This document shows positions 1 through 9,894 of a stretch of DNA of 64,000 bases, piece after piece. A model generated the notes under the pieces. It saw only the letters and a list, made by a program, of their open reading frames with translations. It had not been told where the DNA came from and made no database searches. Both the position numbers and the translations under genes were made by a program. Origin of the DNA: Bacillota bacterium (GTDB taxonomy: Bacteria; Bacillota; Clostridia; Lachnospirales; Lachnospiraceae). Each line of letters starts with the position of its first letter. Position 1 is the first letter of the stretch. Where the stretch lies: contig JAEYJO010000010.1 in NCBI GenBank assembly GCA_023408815.1, forward strand, positions 21,004 to 85,003, in the 5' to 3' direction.

Positions 1-325
1 TGTCTGACAAATGGAATTACAAATTCCGGACTATGAGCCTTTCTCGACTGCTCCGACAGATAGGATAAGAGATTTCCCTCATAAAAGGGTTGGGCTTGTT
101 TACTCATATTTGGTAAACAAGCCCTTTATTTATGATGAAATATATACATCAGCTAATTAAACAATTGACTATTCTCAAATAGTCCTTGGAATCCGGTATG
201 GAAAGAGTAAGATTCAAGCTGTTGTGATTCTCCCTGAAGCTTTCCTTCAACCTATTTCTCAGGTTCTACAAGGTCGGCTCGTTACGATATTAATATAACG
301 CAGATACTCTCAAAAAAATATACTT
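1..325. other. Left-edge stretch without a complete gene
   Basis: No complete gene is visible here. A short open frame from base 3 to a TAA at 66-68 could be the tail of a gene lying left of the window, but it is too short to identify. The stretch holds the strong hairpin terminator at 92-131, which would fit the end of such a gene. Between 132 and 325 I see nothing beyond AT-rich sequence and a weak CGTTA/TAACG dyad near 280-300. Confidence 0.4.
92..131 (+). terminator. Rho-independent terminator
   Basis: Perfect 12-bp arms (GGGCTTGTTTAC at 92-103 and GTAAACAAGCCC at 113-124) enclose a 9-nt loop and are followed by TTTATTTAT. This is a classic intrinsic terminator for a plus-strand transcript whose gene lies left of the window. 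Confidence 0.8.
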
Positions 326-1257
326 TTAATGCCAATTTTTATCACTATCCTGCCATTTTCTTCGATATTCGATTGGAGTGTATCCCATCTTCTCCCGGAA
401 ACTCTCCCAAAATAGCTGCTGCTTCCCAAGCCGCAGGCATTTCCTATCGAAGTAATAGATTCTCTGCTGCTTGCCAGCAAATTACATGCTGATTGTAATC
501 TATAATCATTGAGATACTCTACCGGGGTCATTCTCATATTTTCCTTGAAGGATCGGAAACATTCCCGTTCACTGATAAATGCCGCATCCGCAATTTCTTT
601 TACCGAAATTTTTTCATCATAATGCTCGTGAATGAAACCGAGCATCATTTTGAGCTTTTCATCTGTTTTTTCATGCCGCAGAGATTTGCCTCGTTTTTCG
701 TGCTGTGTCTTTTCTAATATTTCCAGGAGGCGATACCATATTCCCGATAACAGCTCATTTAATTTTATTTCATAGGCGAATTCTTCCTCTCCTATTTCGA
801 AGGATTTCTTTATTCTCTCCAGAATCTCCCTGTGCTCCTCTTGCTGTGGCCGGAATTCCATGACTTCAATTGACGGAGAGGCTATAAGCGGTCTGATATA
901 CTTTTGTTCCATCAAACTCCCCGGTCTTCCTCCAATAAGGGAAACGTCAAAAATATGCACTTTTTGAATCGTTTTCTCCTCTCCCTCGGACTGCTTTGTC
1001 ATATGCAGAATATTAGAATTAATAAGCCCTCCGCTTCCAGCCGGAAAGATAGTCCTTCCTTTGGGCGTATGATATTCAAGACTTCCCCGCTCAATGTAAA
1101 ATAATTCCACTTCTTTATGCCAATGCCAGGGTACCTGACTACGTATATCTTTACTGAATTCAACATATGAAGCAAGATGCGGAAAACCGAATGGCATCTC
1201 CGGCAACGCTTCTTCTTTACTGCCTTTTATAAACTGAATGTTCCCAACTACCCGCAA
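326..1257 (-). pseudogene. AraC-family regulator with a C-terminal frameshift
   Basis: An AraC/XylS-type transcription factor with an N-terminal cupin-like sensor (PWHWHKEVELFYIERG) and a C-terminal pair of helix-turn-helix motifs. The best start is TTG at 1257, 7 nt after AAGGAGG. Near 410 the reading frame slips: the open frame ends in non-family sequence at 310. One extra T in the TTTT run (minus strand) would restore the family ending SYFWESFREKMGYTPIEY and a stop at 326-328. The lesion falls in the second recognition helix region, so DNA binding would be impaired. It is probably a local sugar regulator for the glycan genes to its right. It may be a sequencing indel rather than a real mutation. 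Confidence 0.75.
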
Positions 1258-1333
1258 GCTGCCGCCTCCTTTTTTCAAAGCCGTGCACTGTCATGTACAG
1301 TATAGCATGCCCCCTATTTTATTTAAACAATTT

Positions 1334-1390
1334 TACCATCGTTTGAGAAGATCTTAATGCGACCGTGTGTAACCTTGTCAAACGATGGTA
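1334..1390. repeat. 13-bp perfect inverted repeat upstream of the LysM gene
   Basis: TACCATCGTTTGA at 1334-1346 is repeated as its exact reverse complement TCAAACGATGGTA at 1378-1390, separated by 31 nt. It lies between the divergent AraC gene and the LysM gene. It could be a pair of operator half-sites or a long-loop hairpin. A weak promoter-like TTGTCA overlaps the right arm. Confidence 0.55.
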
Positions 1391-1491
1391 TCTTGTCTTA
1401 ATGTTTTTACTACCGCTGTATACCAAAAGTCACAAGTGGCAAAGGAGACATCTGAGCATATGATACTAATAAATGAAAAGGAGATATTTCC

Positions 1492-2244
1492 ATGAATTGT
1501 CTTCAAAAGGTACAATATACAATTCGCAGGGGTGATAATCTATATCAGCTTTCCCGCTATTTCCAGACTACGGTACAAGAGATTCTCTCTCTGAATCCGG
1601 GCATCGACCCGTATAACCTCCAAATAGGAAGCAGCATTATCATATGCCCGAGCGAACAATTTATTTCACAAGCATTCCCTTCAGATCCCCCCTCCTGCCC
1701 CAACACTTCCATGCAGTTCAACCTCCTTGGCGATATGCGTGAAGCGTGGATACAGCACATATACTGGACACGCCTGCTTCTCATCAGCATTGCGAACAGG
1801 CTGGCGGATCAAAGTGCTACTACAGCCCGCCTCCTTGAGAATCCGGCGGATATTGCAGCTATATTTGCAAACTTCTATTCTCCGGCTACCGCAGGTACTA
1901 TCGAACAGCTTTTGACCGAACATTTAACGATCGGAGCCGATTTGATTACAGCCTTGCGCGACGATCAGACCGCGGAGGCAGAAGCACTTACCCGCAGATG
2001 GTATCAGAACGCGGACCAGCTTGCAGAAGCACTTAGCAGCATCAATCCTTTTTACAGTATCGATGAAGTTCAAAGGATGCTCTACGACCATCTGGACCTG
2101 ACCACGCAAGAAGTTGAGGCCCGGCTCGCAAACGATTTCGAGGTCGATATCGCCGCATTCAACCGTGTAGAACAGGAAGCCTTGTCCATGGCTGATTATT
2201 TTTCTTCAGGAATTATGCGCCAGTTCCCTCAGCAATTTATGTAA
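1492..2244 (+). CDS. LysM-domain protein with helical C-terminal domain
   Basis: A 250-residue protein. Residues about 8-55 form one LysM module (YTIRRGDNLYQLSRYF, then LNPGIDPYNLQIGSSIIICP), which binds peptidoglycan or related glycans. Residues about 80-250 form a helical domain rich in W, H and acidic residues (WIQHIYWTRLLLISIA, MLYDHLDLTTQEVEARL). Homologues of this second domain in Clostridia are, as I recall, often labelled acetylglutamate kinase, but no amino-acid-kinase motif is visible, so I treat that name as an error. No signal peptide is seen, so cell-wall binding is unproven. An AAAGGAGA site sits 8 nt before the ATG and a terminator follows, so it is monocistronic. Function unknown. 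Confidence 0.85.
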   Translation: MNCLQKVQYTIRRGDNLYQLSRYFQTTVQEILSLNPGIDPYNLQIGSSIIICPSEQFISQAFPSDPPSCPNTSMQFNLLGDMREAWIQHIYWTRLLLISIANRLADQSATTARLLENPADIAAIFANFYSPATAGTIEQLLTEHLTIGADLITALRDDQTAEAEALTRRWYQNADQLAEALSSINPFYSIDEVQRMLYDHLDLTTQEVEARLANDFEVDIAAFNRVEQEALSMADYFSSGIMRQFPQQFM

Positions 2245-2269
2245 GGCTAACCAGAACCAAAAAATGCAG

Positions 2270-2306
2270 AAAACCCCGATACAATGTTACCGTACCGGGA
2301 TTTTTT
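2270..2306 (+). terminator. Intrinsic terminator after the LysM gene
   Basis: Imperfect arms (AAAACCCCGATAC and GTACCGGGATTTT) form a stem with two mismatches, followed by a T run. Placed 26 nt after the LysM stop. Its AT-flanked symmetry could also stop the converging minus-strand GH31 transcript. Confidence 0.75.
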
Positions 2307-2339
2307 GTATTAATTTTTATTGCTTCCTGCTTTTCTTAA

Positions 2340-4316
2340 TTAACACCGTTTAAATACCGGCATATAATATATCGGTGCATCCACCACAATATGTTTTCCG
2401 CCCGCATATACTTTCCCGTCATCCATCGCTTCCCAGCGGCAGCCTGTTGGCAGATATACCTCTTTCCGACGCTGTCCGGGCAAGAAGATAGGAGACACAA
2501 GATATTTTTCTCCGAACATGTACTCCTCTTCGTTGTCCCAGCAGCTTATATCCTTCGGGAACTCATAGAACAGCGGTCTCATAACGGGAGTACCTTTTTC
2601 GTGAGCCTGTACCATTAGTTCACGAATATAGTCTCGCAGCTCTTCCCTTATTTCCATATATTTCTTACAGATATCATATACCTCATCGCCATAGCTCCAC
2701 ACTTCATTGGCAGCTCCCGAACAGCAGGCACTTCCGCCCGTTGTTCCCTGACGGGGCTGCCTGGGTTCTCTGTCGCCGTGCAGCCTCATAACCGGGCAAA
2801 ATGCTCCCCACTGGAACCACCTTACGAATAATTCCCTAAAGCCGGGGTCATCCGGATTCCCTCCATGAAAGCCTCCGATATCGGTGGTCCACCATGGAAT
2901 ACCGGCAATTCCCATATTCAGTCCTGCGGCAAGCTGATTGCGCATGCTCTCAAAGCTGGAGGCGATATCCCCTGACCATACAAGTGCTCCGTACTTCTGG
3001 CTTCCCGCCCACGCGCAGCGAAGAAGGTTCACAATATTCTTCTGCCCCTCTGCTTCCATTCCCTCATAAAAGGTTCTGGCATACTCTTTCGGATATATAT
3101 TTCCTATTTGTAAATTGCTCCCCATATGATACCGATAATTGTCAAAATCATATATACTATATTCAGGCTCTGCTTCATCCAGCCAGAACACTTTTATCCC
3201 ATGATCATAATAATTCCTTTTGGCTTTATTCCACAGATAATTTCTCGCTCCCGGATTGGTGGCATCGTAGTGAATGGTTGCTCCCTGAAAATCAAGTCCT
3301 ACCCTGACGCCTCTGTCCGTACGGATTAAATAGCCCTTCTCCAGCATTTCCTCATAGTTTTCACTTTCTCTGTCTACTGTGGGCCAAATGGAAACCATAA
3401 GCTCGATTCCCATTTCCTTCAGCTCTGTCACCATCGCCTCCGGGTCCGGCCAGAATACCGGATCGAATTTCCACTCACCCTGCTTCGGCCAATGGAAGAA
3501 ATCGACAACGATCACATCGATAGGCAGATTTCTTTTTTTATACTCTCTGGCGATTTCAAGAAGCTCCTCCTGCGTCTGATAGCGCAGCTTGCACTGCCAG
3601 AAGCCGAGGCCGTATTCCGGCATCATCGGCACTTTTCCGGTGACATCCGCATAGGCTTCCTCTATCTGCGCCGGAGTATCCCCCGCCACTACCCAATAAT
3701 CCAGAACTTTCGTGGAATAGGTCTCAAAACTCATAATATTTCTACCGAGAACCGCCCTTCCCACTCCGGGATTGTTCCAGAGAAGTCCATAGCCCGAGGA
3801 TGAAAGCAGGAAAGGAACGCTGGCCTGGGAATTTCTATGGGCAAGCTCCAGATCCAGTCCTTTTAGATCCAGATATGGCTGCTGGTACTGTCCCATGCCG
3901 TACAGTTTCTCATTTTTATCCAGAGACTCAAAGCGCTGTGTCAGATGATAATCCCCGCCGGGAATGGCCTTGAATTCCCTCGCCTCCACCTCCAGCGCAC
4001 TGCATTTTTCTCCGCAGATGTCCTTTCTGTTTCTGCTGTATTCCTCTAAAAGCAGCTTATTATTTCGGTTGTATATACTTATTTTTCCAAATCCCGAGAT
4101 CTCTGCCCTTATCTCCCCATTTACGATTGTTCCCCTAGTGTCATATATTTCTATATGGCAATCCGACTTTGGCACTTTTAATAAAGCCCAGTCCGCCGCC
4201 GGTATGCTATCGCTCTTCGTAGCCCGGATCCGCAGCGCATTGGGGCCCCACGCTTCCAGCCATACCTCTTCGCCGTCGAAGTAAAATACCAGTTTATCAT
4301 CTCTTTTTTCAATCAT
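2340..4316 (-). CDS. GH31 alpha-xylosidase/alpha-glucosidase family enzyme
   Basis: A 658-residue glycoside hydrolase of family 31, closest in pattern to YicI-type alpha-xylosidases. Visible are the N-terminal beta-sandwich, the (beta/alpha)8 barrel, the nucleophile aspartate in KVFWLDEAEPE (about residue 378) and the acid/base aspartate in WSGDIASSFE (about residue 449). There is no signal peptide, so it acts in the cytosol on imported oligosaccharides, probably removing alpha-xylosyl or alpha-glucosyl ends. The ATG overlaps the GH127 stop (ATGA) and has GGAGG 6 nt upstream, so the two genes are translationally coupled. It is the last gene of the locus. Substrate cannot be settled from sequence by eye. 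Confidence 0.88.
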   Translation of the reverse strand: MIEKRDDKLVFYFDGEEVWLEAWGPNALRIRATKSDSIPAADWALLKVPKSDCHIEIYDTRGTIVNGEIRAEISGFGKISIYNRNNKLLLEEYSRNRKDICGEKCSALEVEAREFKAIPGGDYHLTQRFESLDKNEKLYGMGQYQQPYLDLKGLDLELAHRNSQASVPFLLSSSGYGLLWNNPGVGRAVLGRNIMSFETYSTKVLDYWVVAGDTPAQIEEAYADVTGKVPMMPEYGLGFWQCKLRYQTQEELLEIAREYKKRNLPIDVIVVDFFHWPKQGEWKFDPVFWPDPEAMVTELKEMGIELMVSIWPTVDRESENYEEMLEKGYLIRTDRGVRVGLDFQGATIHYDATNPGARNYLWNKAKRNYYDHGIKVFWLDEAEPEYSIYDFDNYRYHMGSNLQIGNIYPKEYARTFYEGMEAEGQKNIVNLLRCAWAGSQKYGALVWSGDIASSFESMRNQLAAGLNMGIAGIPWWTTDIGGFHGGNPDDPGFRELFVRWFQWGAFCPVMRLHGDREPRQPRQGTTGGSACCSGAANEVWSYGDEVYDICKKYMEIREELRDYIRELMVQAHEKGTPVMRPLFYEFPKDISCWDNEEEYMFGEKYLVSPIFLPGQRRKEVYLPTGCRWEAMDDGKVYAGGKHIVVDAPIYYMPVFKRC

Positions 4317-6232
4317 AGAATACCTCCATCCTCATGCATCCACACTCTCATCTGACTCAAGCCTCTGTTTCCCCATGCGTAATAAGGAATCGCCGTCAGC
4401 ATTTCCTCGCCTCTTTTGAACTCCCCTTCAAAATACAAAGCATCATTTGCATAAATGCGGCTTCCCTGTACTTTAAGGGGGATGATTCCTCCCAGCAGGT
4501 TCTCCTGATAATCCTCCGCCTTCATAGAGCCTTTTTCTAAAATATGCAGCTCCTGAAGCCTTTCTCCGTTATCTGCGCCTTCAAAGCAATAGACAATGGG
4601 ACCTCTTTGCAGCGCCGCACAGCCGATGTTCGATCTGACTGCCGTGTTTGCATGTATTTTTCTTATTCTCATATCGAAGGTAAAAGAAAGCTTATCCGAC
4701 TCGTTCCATTCCCTGCATATGAAGCAGTAGCCTTTGTTTACTTTGTATTTATCCGTTATGTCCCGTCCATTTAACGACAACTTATAGTCTTCGGCATAAG
4801 AGGGAATGTGTACGGCAAGAGTGAATTCCTTCTTTCCCCCCGAAGGCACGATTTCGTAAGAGACGGCTCCGTTCCATGGGAATTCAGACACGGTTCGTAT
4901 CCTGGCATTATCCAACTGCGCGGTCCCTCCTATATGCAGATCGGAATAAATGATTCCCTCTTCTTCTCTCCACATATAATTGCCAAGGGATGCAAGCAGT
5001 CTCGCCACATTGGGAGGGCAGCATGCGCACTGATACCAGCCGGGTCTTAGCGGCAACACATGCTTATAGCCAAAGAGCTCTCCAGACACGCCGGGATTTA
5101 CCTCCAGCGGATTAACGTAGAAAAATCTTTTTCCATCCAGCTGCATGCCGCTAAGCACTCCATTATACAAGGCTCGTTCCATAATATCCGCGTATTGTCC
5201 GTCCCCTGTTATACCGAGCATCTTTCCCGCCCAGAAAATAAGTCCTACGGATGCACAGGTTTCTGCATAAACGGAATCATTGGGCAAGTCATAATCTATG
5301 GTAAAGGCTTCCCCCTCTGCGTTTGAGCCTATTCCGCCGGTAATGTACATTCTCTTATTTACACAGTTTTCCCATATGGCTTCACACGCCTTAAGCAGCT
5401 CTTCGTCCCCTGTCTCGCCAGCAATATCGGCCATGGCAGTATACATATATACAGCTCTTACACTATGCCCCTCCGCCGTTTTCTGCTCCCTTACCGGCGC
5501 GAAGCTCTGGTTGTATTTCATGTTGTAGGGGTCCATGATTTCATGCTTCCAGCCGCGCTTTAACGTTTCCTCAATAAAAAATTGCGGGTTCTTTCCTCTT
5601 TCATCGATAAAATGCTGTGCCAGTCTTAAATATTTACCCTCGCCGGTCACATGATACATGCACATCAGGCCGATTTCCACCTCCTGATGTCCGGGAATTC
5701 CTTCTCTTTTTTCTATAAGGAAGCGATTCTCTATATGGTCCGCCATCCGTTCCATCACCCGCAGGAGCTTATCCTTTCCAGTGGCCTGGTAATAGGCTGA
5801 CGCTGCCTCCATCATATGCCCCGCACAGTATAATTCGTGGCATTCATGAAGATTCGTCCAGCGCTTCTCAGGCTCTTTTATGGTAAAATAGGTATTCAGA
5901 TAGCCGTCCGGCTGCTGCGCCTTTTCAATAATATCTATGATATCATCCGCTCTTTTTTCCAAGTCCTCATCAGGCTTTATACATAAGGAGTAGGCTGTTG
6001 CCTCCAGCCACTTTGCCACATCGCTGTCCTGAAACACCATTCCATAGAACTCACCGTCCTCCAGACCTGCGGCTATACGGAAATTAGCAAATGCATGGCT
6101 TTTTTCCACACCCTCCACTTTATCGTCTAAAATGGCTTCCTGATAGGGAATAACAATGTCCGTAATGAGGCTTTGCCGCTTCGACCAAAAATTATCCTCA
6201 ATATGGATTTTTTTTAAATCTATTTTATTCAT
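4313..6232 (-). CDS. GH127 beta-L-arabinofuranosidase family protein
   Basis: A 639-residue member of glycoside hydrolase family 127 (formerly DUF1680), which releases L-arabinose from beta-linked arabinofuranosides through a zinc-bound cysteine nucleophile. The zinc/nucleophile signature CACCPPN lies near residues 400-406, and the alpha/alpha barrel motif GYLNTYF is present. No signal peptide is seen, so it acts intracellularly on imported oligosaccharides. I chose the ATG at 6232 (MNKIDLKKIHIEDNFWS), which matches the usual family start and overlaps the preceding chemoreceptor stop; an ATG at 6247 has a clearer AGGAG, but 13 nt away. It is coupled to the downstream GH31. Confidence 0.88.
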   Translation of the reverse strand: MNKIDLKKIHIEDNFWSKRQSLITDIVIPYQEAILDDKVEGVEKSHAFANFRIAAGLEDGEFYGMVFQDSDVAKWLEATAYSLCIKPDEDLEKRADDIIDIIEKAQQPDGYLNTYFTIKEPEKRWTNLHECHELYCAGHMMEAASAYYQATGKDKLLRVMERMADHIENRFLIEKREGIPGHQEVEIGLMCMYHVTGEGKYLRLAQHFIDERGKNPQFFIEETLKRGWKHEIMDPYNMKYNQSFAPVREQKTAEGHSVRAVYMYTAMADIAGETGDEELLKACEAIWENCVNKRMYITGGIGSNAEGEAFTIDYDLPNDSVYAETCASVGLIFWAGKMLGITGDGQYADIMERALYNGVLSGMQLDGKRFFYVNPLEVNPGVSGELFGYKHVLPLRPGWYQCACCPPNVARLLASLGNYMWREEEGIIYSDLHIGGTAQLDNARIRTVSEFPWNGAVSYEIVPSGGKKEFTLAVHIPSYAEDYKLSLNGRDITDKYKVNKGYCFICREWNESDKLSFTFDMRIRKIHANTAVRSNIGCAALQRGPIVYCFEGADNGERLQELHILEKGSMKAEDYQENLLGGIIPLKVQGSRIYANDALYFEGEFKRGEEMLTAIPYYAWGNRGLSQMRVWMHEDGGIL

Positions 6233-8049
6233 CTTCTTTCTTTCCATTTTGATAATTATTCTCCTTTTCATCAACTCTAAATTGATTCAGTGCCCTGCCC
6301 AGCTCCTCCATATTCAATTTCAGAATTGAAACGACACCGGCCAGATTACCGCTCAGCACTTTTTGCTGGTTTACCTGCTCCATTACCCTATCCGAATACA
6401 AAATGTTCTCCTCGGAAACTTCCGATATTTCACGAACTGCCTCTAGTGCTTCCTTCCTCTGTCTGTCCATTTCCGATACACTGTCCGCGATATGATCCAG
6501 AATGATCGTCAGGCCATCCACCTGCTCCCGCATCGCATAGAAGGTTCCGGTAGTTAGCTCCGCTTTTTCCTTTTGGACCTCTACCGCCTTCTTTGTTTCA
6601 TGAACCGCACTTTCAGTCCTGGCTACCTGTTGCTCTATTTCCTTAATAATTTTGCGGATTTCCTCCGCTGCCTGCGAAGAGCCGTCAGCAAGCTTCCGAA
6701 TTTCTCCTGCTACTACGGCGAAACCTTTTCCTGCTTCTCCTACTCTTGCTGCCTCTATCGAGGCATTCAGTGACAGAAGGTTGGTGTTGTCAGCCATTTC
6801 ATTTATTATTTCTAAAAAGCTTTCGATATTTGCTGACTGTTTCTTTAATTGCAGCATGTACTTCACGGCAGTATCCGACACCTCTTCTACGTCTCTGGCA
6901 TTTTCCTGAAGCTCTGTCATCGTTATTTCCATACCGGATATAAACTCGTCGGTTTTATCCGCCGCCGTTTTTATTTTCCCTGCGCTTTCATTTACAAGCC
7001 CGATCTGCTCCGAAAGGTACTCCATTTTTTCCCGGCATCTTTCAAGCTCTGTTGCCTGCTTGGATATTCCCTGATTAATATCTTTTACCACGTATGTAAT
7101 AGACACAGCCGTTTCCTGCACATCTGCAGAGGATGCTTTCAGACTTTCCATGGAGTCTTCAATAGCGCCGTCGCAGTTCTTGACCTGAATAAGCATTTTC
7201 TTCGTCTTTTCAATCATTCGGCTCATATGTCCGGACAAAACGTTTATTTCTTTCAGGTAAAAGCTTTTCTCCTTTACCAAAAGATTACCCTCGGAAACCT
7301 CCCCCGTTGATTTTCCGGAAAAAATCTTCCTCCATAAAGGCTATCCCACCATCCTGTCCTCCCGCTATTTCCCGTCCGTCAGCGGTGATGAAAGAGGTCC
7401 TGCTTCCTTCGCCGAAGTCCAATTCCTTCAAAAGCTGTACTAGCTCATCCTTTCCGATATCCACTACGACAACTGCATTATTTCCCATGTTTTTTTGCAT
7501 ATAAGACAGCGCATAATCGTCTTCCCCGATAGCAAGCTTCTCATCAATCAACGTATGTTCGCCCGCCCAACTGCTTTTTCCCGCAATGCTTTCTTCCAGT
7601 TCTTCGAAAAATCCGGTCTGAATGACGGAAGCTGAGGTAACGGTCTGCAGCTTGTAAGAAGGAATCAAGTGAATACCGGAAATAAATTTGTTCGCTTTTT
7701 CCTTAGCGAGCACATTGGTTTTTACCGCGCTTAGCTGTTTATTTTTTTCCAGCGTATCGGAAGACATTTCCCTTATATAATTTACCGTATTATCATCTAC
7801 AAGAAGCTGAACGCATTCAGACTGGACCCCCGTAAATACGTAATCCAGATATTGCAGCGTCATTTTCATCGTATTTTTCATGGATTCCTCGCATACGGCT
7901 ACAATTTCCTCCGAGGCTCTTTGATAAGCGAAGGTCCCGACTATGATGACACATATGACCGGAATAGAAAAACCGGTAATTAAGAGTCCTCTTATGCCGG
8001 TCGTTAATTTTCGCTTTTTCTTTTTCCCTTCGTGAATTTCTTTTTTCAT
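6225..8049 (-). pseudogene. Methyl-accepting chemotaxis protein, internally deleted and frameshifted
   Basis: Two adjacent open frames make up one chemoreceptor. The N-terminal part (8049 to 7285) has a membrane segment (GLLITGFSIPVICVIIVGTF) and most of a Cache-type sensor. The C-terminal part (7280 to 6225) carries the end of a HAMP domain and the signalling hairpin (SLNASIEAARVGEAGKGFAVVAGEIRKLAD). At about 7305 the frame shifts inside a GGGGG run. In the other frame the sequence runs on as VSEGNLLVKEK, which is the second half of HAMP. The end of the Cache, the second membrane helix and the first HAMP helix are absent, so this is a deletion as well as a frameshift. It lies between the ABC permeases and GH127 and presumably once sensed the same sugar. 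Confidence 0.78.
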
Positions 8050-8068
8050 ATTTTTATCCTTTAATATC

Positions 8069-8917
8069 TTAGCCTTTTACCGCTCCGCTCGTCATGCCGC
8101 TGATTATATATTTCTGCATTAAAATGAATATAAGCGCTACCGGAATAATCGTTACCACGGCAAATGCTGTCAAATAGCTCCATTTTGTTCCATATTGTCC
8201 CATGAAATTAAAAATTCCCGCTGTAATCGGACGCTTCTCCTGATCCAGAATAAATGTCATACCATAGGCCAGGTCTCCCCACGCATAAAGGAAGGAAAAA
8301 ATGCCACAAACCACCACGCCCGGCTTCGTAATGGGAATCAACACCCTGAGAAATGCCGTGAACCGATTGCAGCCGTCGATATAAGCCGCCTCCTCCAGCT
8401 CCTTTGGTATGGATGCAAAATAGTTCTTAAGGATCAATACCGAAAAAGGAATTCCTATGGTTGCATCCGCTAAGACAGTAGAGAAAAATGTATTGTATAA
8501 ATGCATATTCTTGAACATAATAAATAGCGGCGTAAGGAGTACAGATACAGGAAGCATCTGCGTCACGAGAAATATGAGGAGGATTCCTCTTTTCCCTGCA
8601 AACGCATACCGGGCGATGCCGTAAGATGCCGGTACCGCCAGCACCACCGCTATCACCATTGCGGATAAGGAAATAATCATGCTGTTTCCAAAGGAATGAA
8701 ACATATTAAAATCCCCGCTGTCAAACTGTACCATATAAGAATTCAGATTTAGCACCTCAGGCCAAAAGGTCGGAGGAATCTGAAAGATTTCCTTCTCCGT
8801 TTTCAACGATGTAGCCAATATCCAATACAGCGGGAACAAAAGGACACACAAGACCAGTATGGAAACAATGCAATATATGACATTTTTACTCTTCGATAAT
8901 TTCATTTCTGCTCCCAT
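8069..8917 (-). CDS. Sugar ABC transporter permease, MalG type
   Basis: A 282-residue inner-membrane permease of the carbohydrate uptake transporter-1 group, with about six membrane helices and the EAA loop (EEAAYIDGCNRFTAFLRVLIPITKPG) that docks the ATPase. It pairs with the permease just upstream; its ATG overlaps that gene's TAA by one base and has GGAGG 7 nt before it. No ATPase gene is nearby, so a shared MsmK-type ATPase elsewhere is expected, as is common for this family. The gene itself is intact although its binding protein and regulator are broken. Confidence 0.9.
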   Translation of the reverse strand: MGAEMKLSKSKNVIYCIVSILVLCVLLFPLYWILATSLKTEKEIFQIPPTFWPEVLNLNSYMVQFDSGDFNMFHSFGNSMIISLSAMVIAVVLAVPASYGIARYAFAGKRGILLIFLVTQMLPVSVLLTPLFIMFKNMHLYNTFFSTVLADATIGIPFSVLILKNYFASIPKELEEAAYIDGCNRFTAFLRVLIPITKPGVVVCGIFSFLYAWGDLAYGMTFILDQEKRPITAGIFNFMGQYGTKWSYLTAFAVVTIIPVALIFILMQKYIISGMTSGAVKG

Positions 8918-9819
8918 TACGCTTCCTCCTCCGTATACACATATTTTAAGTACGCCAGACTTACCAGAAATAAAATAACAAACAGTATATTGGCTACCGC
9001 TGCCCCCTTGCTGTATTTAAACATTTCAAAGGACAGTTTATAAGAATAGGTGGACAGAACCTGTGTAGAATTCACCGGTCCGCCGCTGGTCATAACATAT
9101 ATCAGGTCATAGACCTTAAAGGTATAAATAAATCCGAGAATCAGCACGGATTCAATAGTCGGCTTTAACAAAGGAACCGTTATCCTCCAGAATGACTGAA
9201 GCTTGTTAGCACCGTCGATGGACGCACTTTCATACAGTTCTGCAGGGATAATGGTAAGCCCCGTCGCAATTAAAATCATATTAAAAGGAATACCGATCCA
9301 TATATTTGCAAAAATTACGGCAGGCATCGCCGTAGTCGTACTGGTCAGCCATTCCACATTTTCTCTGATAAGTCCTATACTTTTTAAAAAGTAATTGATG
9401 ATTCCCACATCGGTTCCAAACATAAACTTGAAAATAAGGCCCGTAATCGTGATCGGTATCATCCACGGCATCATTAAAAGACCCCGCACGGGCTTGGAAA
9501 AAGCAAATTTTTTGTTAAAAAATAATGCCAGAGCAAATCCGATAATAAACTGGAATACTAAACACGAAACAGTAAATACGAGCGTGTTCCACAGCGATGC
9601 CGTCAGCACATTATCCTGCGTAAAAAGGTCGATATAATTTTGGAATCCTATAAAATCTCTTATCCCGTTCTTAAGATTCCTGGCGGTCACATCCTGAAAG
9701 CTCAGGACAAAATTATATGCAATAGGATAGCCTACAAAAGCGAGCATATATGCCAGCGCTGGAAGCACGAAAAAAATACCTGCATTATCGTATTTAAAGA
9801 ATTTTTTTATATTTTTCAT
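8917..9819 (-). CDS. Sugar ABC transporter permease, MalF type
   Basis: A 300-residue permease with six predicted membrane helices and the EAA motif (ELYESASIDGANKLQSFWRI). It forms the channel with the MalG-type partner downstream. I chose the ATG at 9819 because GGAGG lies 7 nt before it; the longer frame would need a TTG at 9843. It follows the disrupted binding-protein gene by about 75 nt in the same transcription direction. Confidence 0.9.
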   Translation of the reverse strand: MKNIKKFFKYDNAGIFFVLPALAYMLAFVGYPIAYNFVLSFQDVTARNLKNGIRDFIGFQNYIDLFTQDNVLTASLWNTLVFTVSCLVFQFIIGFALALFFNKKFAFSKPVRGLLMMPWMIPITITGLIFKFMFGTDVGIINYFLKSIGLIRENVEWLTSTTTAMPAVIFANIWIGIPFNMILIATGLTIIPAELYESASIDGANKLQSFWRITVPLLKPTIESVLILGFIYTFKVYDLIYVMTSGGPVNSTQVLSTYSYKLSFEMFKYSKGAAVANILFVILFLVSLAYLKYVYTEEEA

Positions 9820-9894
9820 TACATTTCCTCCATTTTTGGACAAAAAAAGGGCAGGAAATCACATTTTGCTGCTTTTCCTGCCCCTTTCAACCTT

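Noticed and set aside
1492..2244. Naming the LysM protein acetylglutamate kinase
   Set aside because: No amino-acid-kinase motif is visible. The name appears to be a spread annotation error for this helical domain.
2894..3307. Plus-strand open frame inside GH31
   Set aside because: Shadow of the hydrolase; no known domain.
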